This document shows, one piece after another, positions 24,316 to 34,700 of a stretch of DNA of 37,194 nt (within the stretch, counting starts at the first letter, position 1; each line of letters starts with the position of its first letter). The translations under genes and the position numbers were made by a program. Origin of the DNA: Fimbriimonas sp. (GTDB lineage Bacteria > Armatimonadota > Fimbriimonadia > Fimbriimonadales > Fimbriimonadaceae); contig JARLGV010000052.1 in assembly GCA_031292555.1 (NCBI GenBank), positions 1 through 37,194 of the forward strand. Reading direction: 5' to 3'. A model generated the notes under the pieces. It was given only the letters and a program-made list of their open reading frames with translations. It made no database searches and was not told the origin of the DNA.

Positions 24316-25011
24316 ATGGTCCCAAATCGAAGTTTAAACCTATTGGTAATTGCGGCTGTCGTGACCTTTAGTGCGATAGGTACGGCGGATGCCGCTCGGC
24401 GAGGACATGGCCCTAGCTTGAAGAGAGTTGAAGTAACCCCACACGAAGTCGTTGGAGGTTCCGCCGCCTCAGTAACCGGAATTGTGACACTCTCTGACGT
24501 GGCTCCAAGCGGAGGTGAAACTGTGATCCTCACCTCCGAGGACACAGACGTGGCGACGGTTCCCGCGACCGTGACCGTTCCGGAAGGATCGACTTCTGCG
24601 ACGTTTTCCGTTGCGACGCTTCAAGTGTTTGACCACCGGCATGTGGGCATCGTTGGGCAATTGGACCACAAGCACAAAGAGGCCGAATTGAGAGTTCGCC
24701 CGTTCGACGTGACCGACTTCATCTTCAACCCAGCGGTCATCCACGAGGGGACGATATTGGGCGGCTTGCAGACGACAACTGGAACCGTGACGATATCGGC
24801 GCCGGCCGGGCCGAACGGAGTTGTCGTGAAACTCACATCCGACAGCGCCGGAACGACAGCACCCACGTTGACCGTACCTGCTGGTGCGACGTCTGTCAGC
24901 TTTGGCTTGATACCAGAGGGCGTAACCGTTACAACGATCGTGAGATTCGTCGCCTCGATCGGATGTAGCCGACGTCACGCAACCTTGACGCTGATTCCTC
25001 CGGGAGGCTAG
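24316..25011 (+). CDS. Secreted protein with two Ig-like repeats
   Basis: A 231-residue protein with a clear signal peptide (MVPNRSLNLLVIAAVVTFSA, cleavage probably after ADA at about 26). Two beta-sandwich repeats follow, about 85-95 residues each. The first begins LKRVEVTPHEVVGGSAA and the second VTDFIFNPAVIHEGTILGG. Each keeps the TGxVT(L/I)S-xxxP-GG/NG-xxVxLTS core and a PATVTVPEGSTSATF-like strand. The same repeat family makes up the C-terminal halves of the two proteins from 31710 onwards. The ribosome binding site AGAGGA (24301-24306) lies 9 bp before the ATG. It probably acts as a small surface or matrix protein; no enzymatic domain is present. Confidence 0.8.
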   Translation: MVPNRSLNLLVIAAVVTFSAIGTADAARRGHGPSLKRVEVTPHEVVGGSAASVTGIVTLSDVAPSGGETVILTSEDTDVATVPATVTVPEGSTSATFSVATLQVFDHRHVGIVGQLDHKHKEAELRVRPFDVTDFIFNPAVIHEGTILGGLQTTTGTVTISAPAGPNGVVVKLTSDSAGTTAPTLTVPAGATSVSFGLIPEGVTVTTIVRFVASIGCSRRHATLTLIPPGG

Positions 25012-25024
25012 GTTGTTTTTGTTA

Positions 25025-27385
25025 TCAACCGACCGATTCGTGTTCCGTTCGGGCGATGATCTCGTCTTGCAGGCTTCGCCCGAGATCGCAAAAGTAGTCG
25101 CTGTATCCGGCGACCCGTACGATCAGGTCGCGATGCTCCTCGGGGTTCCGTTGAGCTTCGCGGAGTAGGTCGGCGTCGACTACGTTGAATTGAATATGGT
25201 GCCCGCTGAGCCTGAAGTAGCCCCGAACGAGCTGGACGAGGCGAGCAATGCCGTCTTCGTTGGCCAGGACATTTGGGCTGAACTTCATGTTCAAAAGGGT
25301 TCCTCCCGTCTTCAGATGATCCATCTTGCCGGCTGATCGCAAAACGGCGGTCGGTCCGAGCCGGTCGGCTCCTTGAACCGGCGAAATGCCTTCTGACAAC
25401 GGTGTCCACGCTCGGCGGCCGTCGGGCGTGGCTCCGGTTACCGATCCAAAGTAGACATGGCAGGTCGTCGGCAGCATGTCGATGTGGTATTCGCCGCCGC
25501 GGGTGTTCGGTCGTCCGTCGACCGCGTGAAAGAAGGTGTCGAAGCATTTGCGCATGATCGCGTCGGCTTCGTCGTCGTCGTTGCCGTATCGCGGAGTCTT
25601 GTTGATCAGCCTTGCTCGCAACGGTTCGTTCTCTGGGCAATCGTTCGCCAGGCAATCCAGGAGTTCAGGCAGAGTCAGGGTTCGCCGGTCGAATACGTGA
25701 GTCTTGATTGCCGAGAAGGAGTCGGTGACCGTTCCGATCCCAACGCCTTGTATGTATGACGTGTTGTAACGGGCTCCGCCGGCATTGTAGTCGAGGCCCT
25801 TCGATATACAATCGTCGATCAACACGGAGAGGAATGGAGCGGGAGCGTACTTGGCAAACATGCGCTCAATGATCTGGCTGCCCCGAATCTTGACGTCGAC
25901 GAAGTGCCGCACCTGCTGTTGCCAAGCCTTGAACAGGGCTTCGAAGCTTGCGAACGACTTGGCTTTGCCGGTCGCGGGTCCAAGACGCTTGCCGGTGCGT
26001 GGATCGATGCCGTCGTGAAGCGTCAGCTCCAATATCTTGGGCAGGTTGAAGTATCCGGTGAGGATATACGCCTCTTTGCCGAAGGTTCCCGCTTCGACAC
26101 AGCCGCTGGTTCCTGCCTGTCGCGCATCCTCAATCGACTTACCTTGCCGGACGAGTTCCATGATTACGGAGTCGGCGTTGAAAACGGATGGAAAGCCATA
26201 CCCGTGACGAATAACCCGGCAAGCCGCCCTTAAGAACGCATCTGGGTTCTGGCGAGATAACTGGACGTTGTTGCTCGGTTGGAGGATGTGCATCTCCTCG
26301 ATGACGTCGAGCAGAAGATAGGAGACGTCGTTCGAGCCGTCCGTACCATCGATGGTTAGGCCCCCGATGTTGATGTTGGCGAAATCCGTGTAGGTGCCGC
26401 TCTCGGCAGCGGTCACGCCGACCTTGGGTGGCGCAGGGTGGTTGTTGAACTTCACGAAGAAGCACTCGAGAAGCTCCTTGGCACTTTCGCGGTCGAGCGA
26501 TCCGTCAGCGATTCCCGATTGGAAGAACGGGTTCAGGTGCTGATCGAGGCGACCTGGGCTGAATGAATCCCATCCGTTCAATTCGGTGATCACCGCCAAA
26601 TGGCAGAACCAGTAGGCCTGAAGGGCCTCCCAGTAGTCTCGAGGTGGGTCGCCGGGGACCCGGTTGCACACCTCGGCGATCCGCTCCAACTCGGCCTTTC
26701 GCGTGGGACTAGCGGTTTTCGCCTGCTCGGATGCCAGGTCGGCATGTCGCTTGGCGAAGTGGATGCATGCGTCGATCGAAATCTCCATCGCGAGCAGTTC
26801 TTCGCGCCGGTCCAACGCCTGCGGATCGTGCTCGAAGTCCAAGCGAGCAAGGGCCATTGTGATGTCTCGCCTGATGCCGTTGAGGCCCTGGATATAGATT
26901 TTTCCGTCCGCCACGGTATGACCGGGCGCCCGCTGTTCCATGAATTCGGTGAAGATCCCCGCCTCGTATGACTCTTGCCAGTCTGATGGAAGAACCTCGA
27001 ACAGACGATCGCGCATGGTGCGGCCCCGCCAATAGGGAATGACGCTCTCCGCATACTCGTCCCGGGCTTGCTTGGGAACGACGTAAGAGGTCTTCTCTCG
27101 GCAGTTCAAAATGTCGAGATCGTCCACGCTGTGGCAAGTAAGTTCTGGAAAGGTCGGCGTCGCTTTGGGCTCCGGACCCCGTTCGCCGACGATCAACTCG
27201 CCGTCACCAATCCAGATCGTCTTGTTCTCGCATAGGTGAAGGAACGATAGGGCGCGCATTATGGGAATGGAGTGCTTGCCGTCGTTTTGCTTGTAGAATT
27301 CGGTCATCAAGCGTGCTCGCTCCGTACTTATGGACGGCAGAGCCTCCAGGCTTCGAGATCGTAGAGATTTGACGCGTTCGGTCAT
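25025..27385 (-). CDS. hypD: Glycyl radical enzyme, trans-4-hydroxy-L-proline dehydratase-like
   Basis: A 786-residue glycyl radical enzyme. The thiyl-radical cysteine is C429 (GTSGCVEAG), with E431 two residues on, and the radical glycine is G760 ([12 protein letters not shown]). Long blocks match Clostridioides difficile HypD as I recall it ([43 protein letters not shown]). HypD active-site residues known from its structure all have counterparts at a constant offset: F148, H156, D273, S329, D334, F335, Y445 and T640. HypD removes water from trans-4-hydroxy-L-proline to give a pyrroline carboxylate. The gene is coupled to its activase (ATGA overlap at 27382-27385). The usual partner proC is not in the window. 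The enzyme needs anoxic conditions because the radical is destroyed by O2. Close relatives with other substrates cannot be excluded. Confidence 0.85.
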   Translation of the reverse strand: MTERVKSLRSRSLEALPSISTERARLMTEFYKQNDGKHSIPIMRALSFLHLCENKTIWIGDGELIVGERGPEPKATPTFPELTCHSVDDLDILNCREKTSYVVPKQARDEYAESVIPYWRGRTMRDRLFEVLPSDWQESYEAGIFTEFMEQRAPGHTVADGKIYIQGLNGIRRDITMALARLDFEHDPQALDRREELLAMEISIDACIHFAKRHADLASEQAKTASPTRKAELERIAEVCNRVPGDPPRDYWEALQAYWFCHLAVITELNGWDSFSPGRLDQHLNPFFQSGIADGSLDRESAKELLECFFVKFNNHPAPPKVGVTAAESGTYTDFANINIGGLTIDGTDGSNDVSYLLLDVIEEMHILQPSNNVQLSRQNPDAFLRAACRVIRHGYGFPSVFNADSVIMELVRQGKSIEDARQAGTSGCVEAGTFGKEAYILTGYFNLPKILELTLHDGIDPRTGKRLGPATGKAKSFASFEALFKAWQQQVRHFVDVKIRGSQIIERMFAKYAPAPFLSVLIDDCISKGLDYNAGGARYNTSYIQGVGIGTVTDSFSAIKTHVFDRRTLTLPELLDCLANDCPENEPLRARLINKTPRYGNDDDEADAIMRKCFDTFFHAVDGRPNTRGGEYHIDMLPTTCHVYFGSVTGATPDGRRAWTPLSEGISPVQGADRLGPTAVLRSAGKMDHLKTGGTLLNMKFSPNVLANEDGIARLVQLVRGYFRLSGHHIQFNVVDADLLREAQRNPEEHRDLIVRVAGYSDYFCDLGRSLQDEIIARTEHESVG

Positions 27386-28290
27386 TTAGGTTCCCTCGTG
27401 AGGACATCAAGGCGATAGCCTCTCAAAACCTCGGCACATCTTTCGACGTGTTCCGGGCTAGGTGTTTCAAATCGGGTGGCTTGCGGCATTCCCAGTCGCT
27501 CTCGTTTCTGCAGGCCGAGTACATGGTAGGGAAGAAGCCAGACCGGATAGCGCTTGGGGAGATCGCTGAGCATCTCACCGAGCTCGCGCAGACTCTCGGA
27601 GTCGTCGTTCTCTCCCGGAACGAGTGGGACTCGAATCCAAACCGGAGTCGATTCCCCGGCCAGCCTTCGGAGGTTCTCGATAATCAGGCGATTGGATACG
27701 CCGGTTAGCTTTCGGTGACGACGGTCGTTAACGTGCTTGACGTCGTAGAGTACAAGATCGCAAAGGTGCGCTGCCTCAATCAATTGTTCGCTTTTGGCAT
27801 AGCCGCAAGTGTCGATCGCGGTATGGACGCCGTGGCTTCGAAGCGCCGTGAGGGCTTCGATCAGGAATTCGGGTTGCGCAAGTGGTTCTCCGCCGGTAAA
27901 CGTGACGCCGCCGCCCGATTCCTCATAGAAGCCCAAGTCACGCTGAAGGGTCTCGACGAGGTCCCGGACGGATAGCCGTTTGCCGATCACCTGGCGGGAT
28001 CCGTTCGGACAGGCATCGACACATTCGTCGCATTCGTCGCACTCCTTGGACTCAGGCAGTGGAGAGTGACGAGTTATCGCGTGCTTTGGGCATGCCTCAA
28101 TGCAAGCTCCGCATCGGAGGCATCGATCATGGTCAAAACTGAATTGACGTCCAGGCAATTGGCTTTCCGGGTTGTGGCACCAAAGGCACCGCATCGGGCA
28201 GCCTTTGAGAAACACGCTTGTACGAATTCCTGGCCCGTCTTCGATACAGAATCGCTGAATGTTGAACACCCAGCCCAATCGCTCGTTCAA
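27382..28290 (-). CDS. Radical-SAM glycyl radical enzyme activase
   Basis: A 302-residue activating enzyme. The radical-SAM cluster motif is C31-x3-C35-x2-C38 in [11 protein letters not shown]. An inserted ferredoxin domain carries two more four-cysteine clusters: C57, C60, C63, C67 and C84, C87, C90, C94. The glycine-rich SAM segment is [11 protein letters not shown]. The enzyme uses S-adenosylmethionine to place the radical on G760 of its partner. It is first in the two-gene operon and overlaps the hypD-like start by 4 bp. The start is TTG 28290 or TTG 28278, since an in-frame stop lies just upstream; the family normally begins near GWVFNIQRF. The 133-bp gap upstream (28291-28423) probably holds the promoter. 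No FNR-type box was recognised there. Confidence 0.93.
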   Translation of the reverse strand: MNERLGWVFNIQRFCIEDGPGIRTSVFLKGCPMRCLWCHNPESQLPGRQFSFDHDRCLRCGACIEACPKHAITRHSPLPESKECDECDECVDACPNGSRQVIGKRLSVRDLVETLQRDLGFYEESGGGVTFTGGEPLAQPEFLIEALTALRSHGVHTAIDTCGYAKSEQLIEAAHLCDLVLYDVKHVNDRRHRKLTGVSNRLIIENLRRLAGESTPVWIRVPLVPGENDDSESLRELGEMLSDLPKRYPVWLLPYHVLGLQKRERLGMPQATRFETPSPEHVERCAEVLRGYRLDVLTREPK

Positions 28291-28423
28291 CTTAACTCAT
28301 CGGGCATGCGTTCCGCGCATGGCCCAGATTCATTATGTCGTTTGAACGTGCCGTCCGAACCGGCAAACGGCAATGCCCGGGAAAACTGCGACAAGCGGTA
28401 TTCTCTGTCCAGTCGCCGGATCG

Positions 28424-31400
28424 CTAGGTCTCTTCTTTTGTCATCCAGAGCTTGGCCACGCCGTCAAGACCATAGCTCATCAGCGTCCGTCCCTTGTGGA
28501 CGAAGCTCAGGGCCACAACGCCAAGATCGTGTTTGCCGATGATGCCGAAGTCGGCGCCGGTCCTTGCGTCCCAAAGCCGAATCGTAGTGTCGAAGCTGCC
28601 AGTAGCGATTCGAGTTCCGTCTGGTGACCAGGCTATGCTCGTTACCGATTGAGAGTGTCCAATGAGGGAGATCTGCTGGATTCCAGTGGCGACCTCATAG
28701 ATGTCCGCAACATCGCTGTCACTTGCCGCACATAGCCGGGTCCCATCGGGGGAAAAGGCGAATTGGTAGACGACGAGGCGGCGAGGATCGTAGGCGGTCC
28801 AGATGCATTTGCCGTCCGTGGTCCGATATACCGCGATCGATCCGTCTCGACAAGAGACCGCCATACGGCTGTTATCTGAAGAGAATGCGACCGTTAGTGG
28901 CCTGGCCAACGGCTTGATCAACAGCGGTTTGGAATCAGCTCTGGGCAGGAAGACATGGAGGTTCCCCTCGAAAAAGGCAGCGATGGCCCCGGTCGGCCCG
29001 GCAAATACCGGGGTGTCCAGCGGCGAGGCATCGACCAGAACCGTGTTTGCTTGGGCATCGGTGATCGTAATTCGTCCGGGCGAGATCTTCTCCAAATGAG
29101 TCGCATCCAACTCGACTTGGGCAAGGTTGGGGCTGACTGAGAAGCCGTCATCCGTGACCGATATCTCGCGATAGCCCTTCAAATTCGACACGATCAACGT
29201 TCCATCGGCGAGCAAGATCGGGTTGGCATAGTCGTGTTCAACCTGAGCTTCCGGCACGTCGGGCCCGGCATCGAGCGGGTAAATACGGACGCTCCAATAC
29301 GGGACGCTGACTTCTTGCCGTCCCGGAATGAACTCCATTTCGCCGCACTCGGCGAATCGCCTGACCTCATGGAACGAATGCCCATCAAGCCGGAGAAGTG
29401 CCCCCTCTCGAGATCCACCGGAAGCAGCGATCATATTGCGGTCCCGAGAGTAGTCGATTGCACGGACTGCAGCAGAGAAGAGCTTCTGTTTACAGACCAG
29501 GCCGCCGCTCTGGATGTCGTACATGACCAGTGCTCCCGACATCGTTCCGACCGAAACCTGCTTCCCGTTGGGCGAGAAACAGATTGTCCCGAAGTTCTCT
29601 CCGACGTCGATGTTCTTGAGAACTTGACCGCTTGAGGTTTGGCGAATCGACAGGGTGTGGTCCGTTTGACCGAGAACGTGCCAGGCAACCAGCGAGCCGT
29701 CGGGGCTGACACCCTCGTAGGAGTCGACAAACAAACCGCTCTCGTGGGGAAACGGTTCAGTCTTCATGGACGGCAGGTCCACTCGGACTGGCTCGCCGTA
29801 CTTTACGAGGATCGCCTGATGGTCGCCGGGCAGCACGCAATGGCCGCCCGCTCCACGAAGGCCGGGCACCGTCGCAGTTCCAAGGACGCTTCCGGTTTCG
29901 GCATCGTAGAGACGCAGGATCTCATCCGAACCGAATGCCAAGAATCGCTTCGAATCGCGCAGCCACTGGGGACTCCATGAACCGACTCCGGTGTGGCTGA
30001 TAAGCTTGCCCGACTCGACGTCGAACACGCCGGCGCCATAGTTGCTTGGCACAATTCCGTATTTACCGTCCGGCGAGATCAGGAACGTCGACATGCCGTA
30101 CTTGCCGGTATCGATGATGCGAAGCTCCCGATGGGCGTAGTGGTTCCAGAATTTCCACTCCCATCCGCGCCAAAGATCGAACTTGTGGGAATCGAGCGCC
30201 CGGGAGATCAACATCAAGTTGTGCTGACTGCGCAACTCGTTCATGTTGCGCATGGTCGAGACGTACTCGCCGTATCGGGCGATGTCCCGGGCCGTTTGAG
30301 CCTGGTGCTCGAGTCGGCCGGCAAGGATGGCGCTTCGCAGAGCGACGAGGGCCAAAGCCATGACCACCGCAAGGACCACGCCTGAAACGGTTGCGGTGCG
30401 TAAGACGCCGGCCCAGAAGGAGACGCGCTGCCTTCGGAGTTCTTCGCCCGGTACGTTCTCCTTCACCCATTTCCGGTCGAATGCTCGTTCGTAGATTCGG
30501 TTTCTTGGCCGCAGAATCCCACCGTCTACTTTCGCGGCGCCGCTCATCTTGATGCGCGCAGCGGGGGGATACGATTCGTCGTCGGCGACGTCTTTCTGGC
30601 GCAACACGAGGTCGTATGCGCCAAGGGTCTCCGCTCGCTGGCGATCGTCGACCGACGGATCGCCACGGCCAAGAAGACGGTTGCCGACGTCGGCCAGGTT
30701 GGAGTCGGTATCCCGGGCTCGATCCGAAAGGTATTCGGACAGTACGAGTTCGTCGACGTCGCCCGCTTTGCCGACCGCAAGTTTGGAGCAAATGTTCTGG
30801 GTCAGGTAGGGGTGGCCGCCTGTCCAGTAGAGGACCGCTTTCAACAGTCGTTCGCCGTCTGGACCCAGGGCGGCGGCAAACGGACGCGCTTCCTCCCAAG
30901 TGAAATCACGAAGGTCGATCCGGCGTCCGATATTGAACGGCGTGGTTCTGGGGTCCCGAATCAGATCGGATGGAAGCGCTGCCCCAAGGAGGCAGAACGT
31001 AAGGCGTCCGAGTTCGGACTCGCTGGCACGACCGTTGTAAAGCTGCCTTATGCCGGTAAACAACTCGTCGGCATTGAACGAAAGCCCACGTGCGGCATCG
31101 ACCTCGTCGATAAACACGACAAGCGGAGCGGCATCGGCGGGAAGTGCGACTTCCTGAAGAAACGAGAGAAACCTCTGCGATGGCCCCAGGATCATGTTCT
31201 TGGCAAGAAACGCGCCCGACTCGGCTCTCAATCCAAGGGCACGTCCCGTTTCAACGGTCAGCCCTGCATACCACTGGTCGGGTCCGGTCGAGGAACCGCC
31301 GATTCGCGTGAGATCGATGAACGCGGTGCGAACACCCGCTTCCCGTAGACGGGCGATCATGTGGACGGCCAACGAACTCTTGCCCATCTGCCGGGCGTTC

Positions 31401-31540
31401 AGCACGTAACAATACTCGCCCGCCATCAGCGATTCAAACAACTCCGAGTCGGCGCTTCGCTCGACGTACGACCCGGCCCCGGGCGGAATCGTTCCTCCGG
31501 TCACAAAGAAGTCGGGCTGTGGCGATGGTTGGGTGGCCAT
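28424..31540 (-). CDS. STAND-like AAA ATPase / transmembrane / WD40 protein
   Basis: A 1038-residue protein. It begins with an AAA-like NTPase domain of the AAA_35 type (about 15-360): P-loop NARQMGKSS at 48-56 with K54, and Walker B VVFIDEVD with D145/E146. The segment RIYERAFDRKWVKENVP ends the domain. A membrane helix follows at about 375-405 (ATVSGVVLAVVMALALVAL). The rest, about 600 residues, is a WD40-type beta propeller, clearest near the end (SVTSIAWSPDGTRIATGSFD, TTIRLWDARTG). The layout suggests a signalling NTPase whose propeller senses a ligand, as in STAND proteins. Which side of the membrane the propeller lies on is uncertain. No effector domain is fused to it. It is divergent from the sedolisin operon. 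The trigger and output are unknown. Confidence 0.82.
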   Translation of the reverse strand: MATQPSPQPDFFVTGGTIPPGAGSYVERSADSELFESLMAGEYCYVLNARQMGKSSLAVHMIARLREAGVRTAFIDLTRIGGSSTGPDQWYAGLTVETGRALGLRAESGAFLAKNMILGPSQRFLSFLQEVALPADAAPLVVFIDEVDAARGLSFNADELFTGIRQLYNGRASESELGRLTFCLLGAALPSDLIRDPRTTPFNIGRRIDLRDFTWEEARPFAAALGPDGERLLKAVLYWTGGHPYLTQNICSKLAVGKAGDVDELVLSEYLSDRARDTDSNLADVGNRLLGRGDPSVDDRQRAETLGAYDLVLRQKDVADDESYPPAARIKMSGAAKVDGGILRPRNRIYERAFDRKWVKENVPGEELRRQRVSFWAGVLRTATVSGVVLAVVMALALVALRSAILAGRLEHQAQTARDIARYGEYVSTMRNMNELRSQHNLMLISRALDSHKFDLWRGWEWKFWNHYAHRELRIIDTGKYGMSTFLISPDGKYGIVPSNYGAGVFDVESGKLISHTGVGSWSPQWLRDSKRFLAFGSDEILRLYDAETGSVLGTATVPGLRGAGGHCVLPGDHQAILVKYGEPVRVDLPSMKTEPFPHESGLFVDSYEGVSPDGSLVAWHVLGQTDHTLSIRQTSSGQVLKNIDVGENFGTICFSPNGKQVSVGTMSGALVMYDIQSGGLVCKQKLFSAAVRAIDYSRDRNMIAASGGSREGALLRLDGHSFHEVRRFAECGEMEFIPGRQEVSVPYWSVRIYPLDAGPDVPEAQVEHDYANPILLADGTLIVSNLKGYREISVTDDGFSVSPNLAQVELDATHLEKISPGRITITDAQANTVLVDASPLDTPVFAGPTGAIAAFFEGNLHVFLPRADSKPLLIKPLARPLTVAFSSDNSRMAVSCRDGSIAVYRTTDGKCIWTAYDPRRLVVYQFAFSPDGTRLCAASDSDVADIYEVATGIQQISLIGHSQSVTSIAWSPDGTRIATGSFDTTIRLWDARTGADFGIIGKHDLGVVALSFVHKGRTLMSYGLDGVAKLWMTKEET

Positions 31541-31709
31541 GGAACGCGTATCCCATCATAACAAATCCGTTCGGTCTGTTGCCTTGCGAAGCCGGTCGGC
31601 GCTTTGCCGCGCATCCTGGAAATGGTGCAGGACGGCATTTCTGCGAGCTTTTGCTTTTGTGATGCGAGTCGTAAACTCGGTGATAGAGCCGCAGGCTCTA
31701 TGGCCTGCG
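31541..31709. promoter_or_regulatory. Divergent promoter region with hairpins before the sedolisin gene
   Basis: The gap between the AAA/WD40 gene (minus) and the sedolisin gene (plus). It contains ATAGAGCC-gca-GGCTCTAT (31683-31701, a perfect 8-bp stem) and GAGT-cgtaa-ACTC (31666-31678), in a GC-rich setting similar to the other repeats. The 8-bp hairpin ends 9 bp before the ATG at 31710, where a ribosome binding site should be, and no good one is visible. Confidence 0.45.
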
Positions 31710-34700
31710 ATGACGGCCATGACAGTTCATCGACGAATACTTGTAGTTTTGCTTGACCTTGGGTTTGTTGCCGCAGCGAGTACGGGAGCCACCCAAGTTC
31801 ATTGGCATGCGCTGGAGCAACCGGCTCCAAGGGCCGCCATCGCGTCAAAGGCGATCGGCATGAAAGACTCGAAGGAACTACTCCACATCTCCATCGCGTT
31901 GCCGTATCGCGACGCGGCAGGTATGCAGAGATTCGTCGATTCAGTGTCAAATCCCAGGAGTCCCGATTACCGCAAGTTCATCACGCCCGAGCAAATAGGT
32001 CAACGCTTTGGGTTGGCTCTATCGGACGTCAAGAGGGTGACCGATTATCTGGGTAGCCAGGGAATCTCGATCCGATTGGTAGGCAAGAATCGACTCTCGA
32101 TCTTGGCCGACGCCACGGTTGCTCAGGCTCAGCACGCATTCCATGTCACGATCGAGGAATTCTCGTCGACGGCGCCTGGCGCCCAAGGGCCGGTTCATTG
32201 CTTCTCGACGACCACTGCGCCAAGCGTTCCGGCGTCGCTCGCAAAGCTCGTCAGCTACATCGGGGGGCTAGAGAACTTCAATCGGCCGGTGCCCACCGAT
32301 GCGCTTACGCCCGACCAATTCAGGACGCTGTACAGCATTGCCCCGCTTTACTCGAAGGGGTATCAGGGCCAAGGACGCACGGTGGCGATCTCGAATTGGG
32401 TGACCTACGGGTTGTTCAACGTGCCCCTCGAGTACGGCCATTGGAATTTGCCGACCCCGCCCAACGGAGTTGGCAAGAATGTGAAGGTTGTTAGCGTGGA
32501 TGGATCGAACGGAAACGTTTCGAGCGGAGCCCAAGCCGAGTGCGACATCGATATCCAAGCGGTACTAGCGATGGCCCCGCTCTGCAATCTCATCCTCTAT
32601 GACAACGCCTACAACTCGGACATCATCGGCGTACTTACTCAGGAGGCAGACGACAACCTCGCGGATCTGGTCTCTGAGAGCTACGCGTGGAATGGTCCGA
32701 CCCCCATGTTCGTGGCGGCACACAACTTGCACCTTGCCATGAGCGCGCAGGGCATCACGTATATCTGTGCCTCGGGAGACTGGGGTGCTCAGGGGGCGGT
32801 GAACCTGTACTATCCAGACGAGGACCCTGAAGTCCTGTCGGTCGGAGGGACATCGGTGTGGACCGATACGCCAGGCAACCGGACCTCTGAAGTTGTTTGG
32901 GGAGGCAGCGGCGGCGGATGGGCGCCAAACGCAGATCCGTTCAACGTTCGACCGGCATACCAAACGGGGGTCGGGCTACCTGCCAATGTCACCTACCGCC
33001 TCTTTCCCGACGTCGCCCTCGACGCAGATCCGGGAACCGGCTATATCATATATTTGAATGGCTACCTCGAAGCCGGGTGGGGCGGAACGAGTTGTTCCAG
33101 CCCGACGGTTGCCGGCGGTCTCGCTGCATGCGAGCAACTCATCATCGCCTGCGGAGGTCTCCCCGCCGACGGGGTCGGCAACCGTCGCTTCGGTCGTATT
33201 CAGGACCTCCTCTACTCGTTGAACGGCGATCCGACGGTGTTTCACGACATTACCGCCGGAGGCAATGGTTGGCTGCCGGACGGAACGGCTTCCAACGCGA
33301 CGACCGGGTGGGATACGGCGACCGGTTGGGGAACTTTGCTCTTTTCGGGACTTGCCGCTAGAGTGCTGAACTATCCTCCCATTGCGGCCTTATCGGTCTC
33401 CCCACCGACGGTAGCGGGTGGAAGCAACGCCACCGGCACCGTCACTTTCGCATCGGCGGTAGGGGCAAGCAACACGACGCTTTACCTTTCCTCCAACAAC
33501 CCGCTGGCGACGGTTCCGGCTTCCCTGTCGATATCGACCGGGTCAACATCTGCTACGTTCCAGGTGGTCACGCAGGGCGTTCTGTCGCCGCAAACGGTGA
33601 CAATCTCCGCGAGTTTCGCCGGTTCCACTCAGTCAGCCGTGCTAAACGTCATTCCCGGGACGCTGCAGTCCCTATCGATTGCGCCGAAGGCCGTCGTTGG
33701 CGGGACAGGAGCGGTGGGAACGGTGACCTTGAGTGGAGAGGCGGCATCGGGCGGAGCCACGGTGAGCTTGAGTTCAAACAACTCGGCGGTTTCCGTGCCC
33801 TCCAGCGTCGTGATCGCGGCAGGAACCACGAGCGGTACCTTCTCCGTGACGACAGTAGGGCAATCCACGGCAGTTTCGGCAACGATCATCGCGACCTTGG
33901 GGGGCGCCAGCGCAAATGCGACGCTGACGGTGAATCCGGCCGTTTTGACGGGCGTGAGCGTCTCCCCGAATCCGGTGACCGGGGGCAATGCCTCTACCGG
34001 CACGGTGTCATTGAGCGGACCGGCCCCACCGGGAGGCGACGTCGTGACGCTTGCCGCGACGAACGCCACCGTTCCATCGACCATCACTATTCCTGCCGGC
34101 ACGTCGTCCGGCACGTTCGCGGTGACGACAAAGCCGGTCACGTCATCCGTTGTCGCAACGATCTCGGCGACGCTTGGAGTCGTAACCAAGTCTTCGTCGC
34201 TGACCGTTCAGACACCTGTCCTAAGTGGGGTAAGCCTTTCGCCGTCGTCGGTTGTAGGGGGCGGAAAGTCAGTCGTAACCGGGACGGTATCGCTCTCGGG
34301 GCCCGCGCCGACGCCGGGAATCACGGTTGCCCTCGCTAGTTCGAACACGAAGCTGGCAACCGTGCCGGCAACGGTCAAGATCCTGGCCGGCAAGTCGAGT
34401 ATATCGTTTACGGTAACCCATAGAGCGGTTGCCTCAACCCAAACGGTAGCGATCACGGCAAAGGCAGGAACCGTGACTCAACAGGCGACACTGACTCTTC
34501 AACCTCCGTCGCTTGTTTCTCTCTCCATATCGCCAAGCACGGTGAAGGGAAGTTCTACGGTTGCGGTGACCGGCACGGTGACGATCTCCGGACCGTCGCC
34601 GACAGGTGGGGTGATCGTGAAGCTATCGAGTTCGGCCGCTTTGGTTGCCGGAGTTCCCGCAAGCGTCACCATTCCGGCGGGCAAGTCCAGTGCGACCTTC

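Noticed and set aside
24108-24545. N-terminal extension of the PH-like membrane protein
   Set aside because: It runs through the promoter and signal peptide of the divergent Ig-like gene and lacks protein character.
25025-27385. Pyruvate formate-lyase
   Set aside because: PFL has two adjacent cysteines at the active site; this enzyme has the GCVE motif of dehydratases and C-N lyases and matches HypD in detail.
28291-28423. FNR-type box before the activase gene
   Set aside because: I looked for TTGAT-n4-ATCAA and found no match good enough to report.
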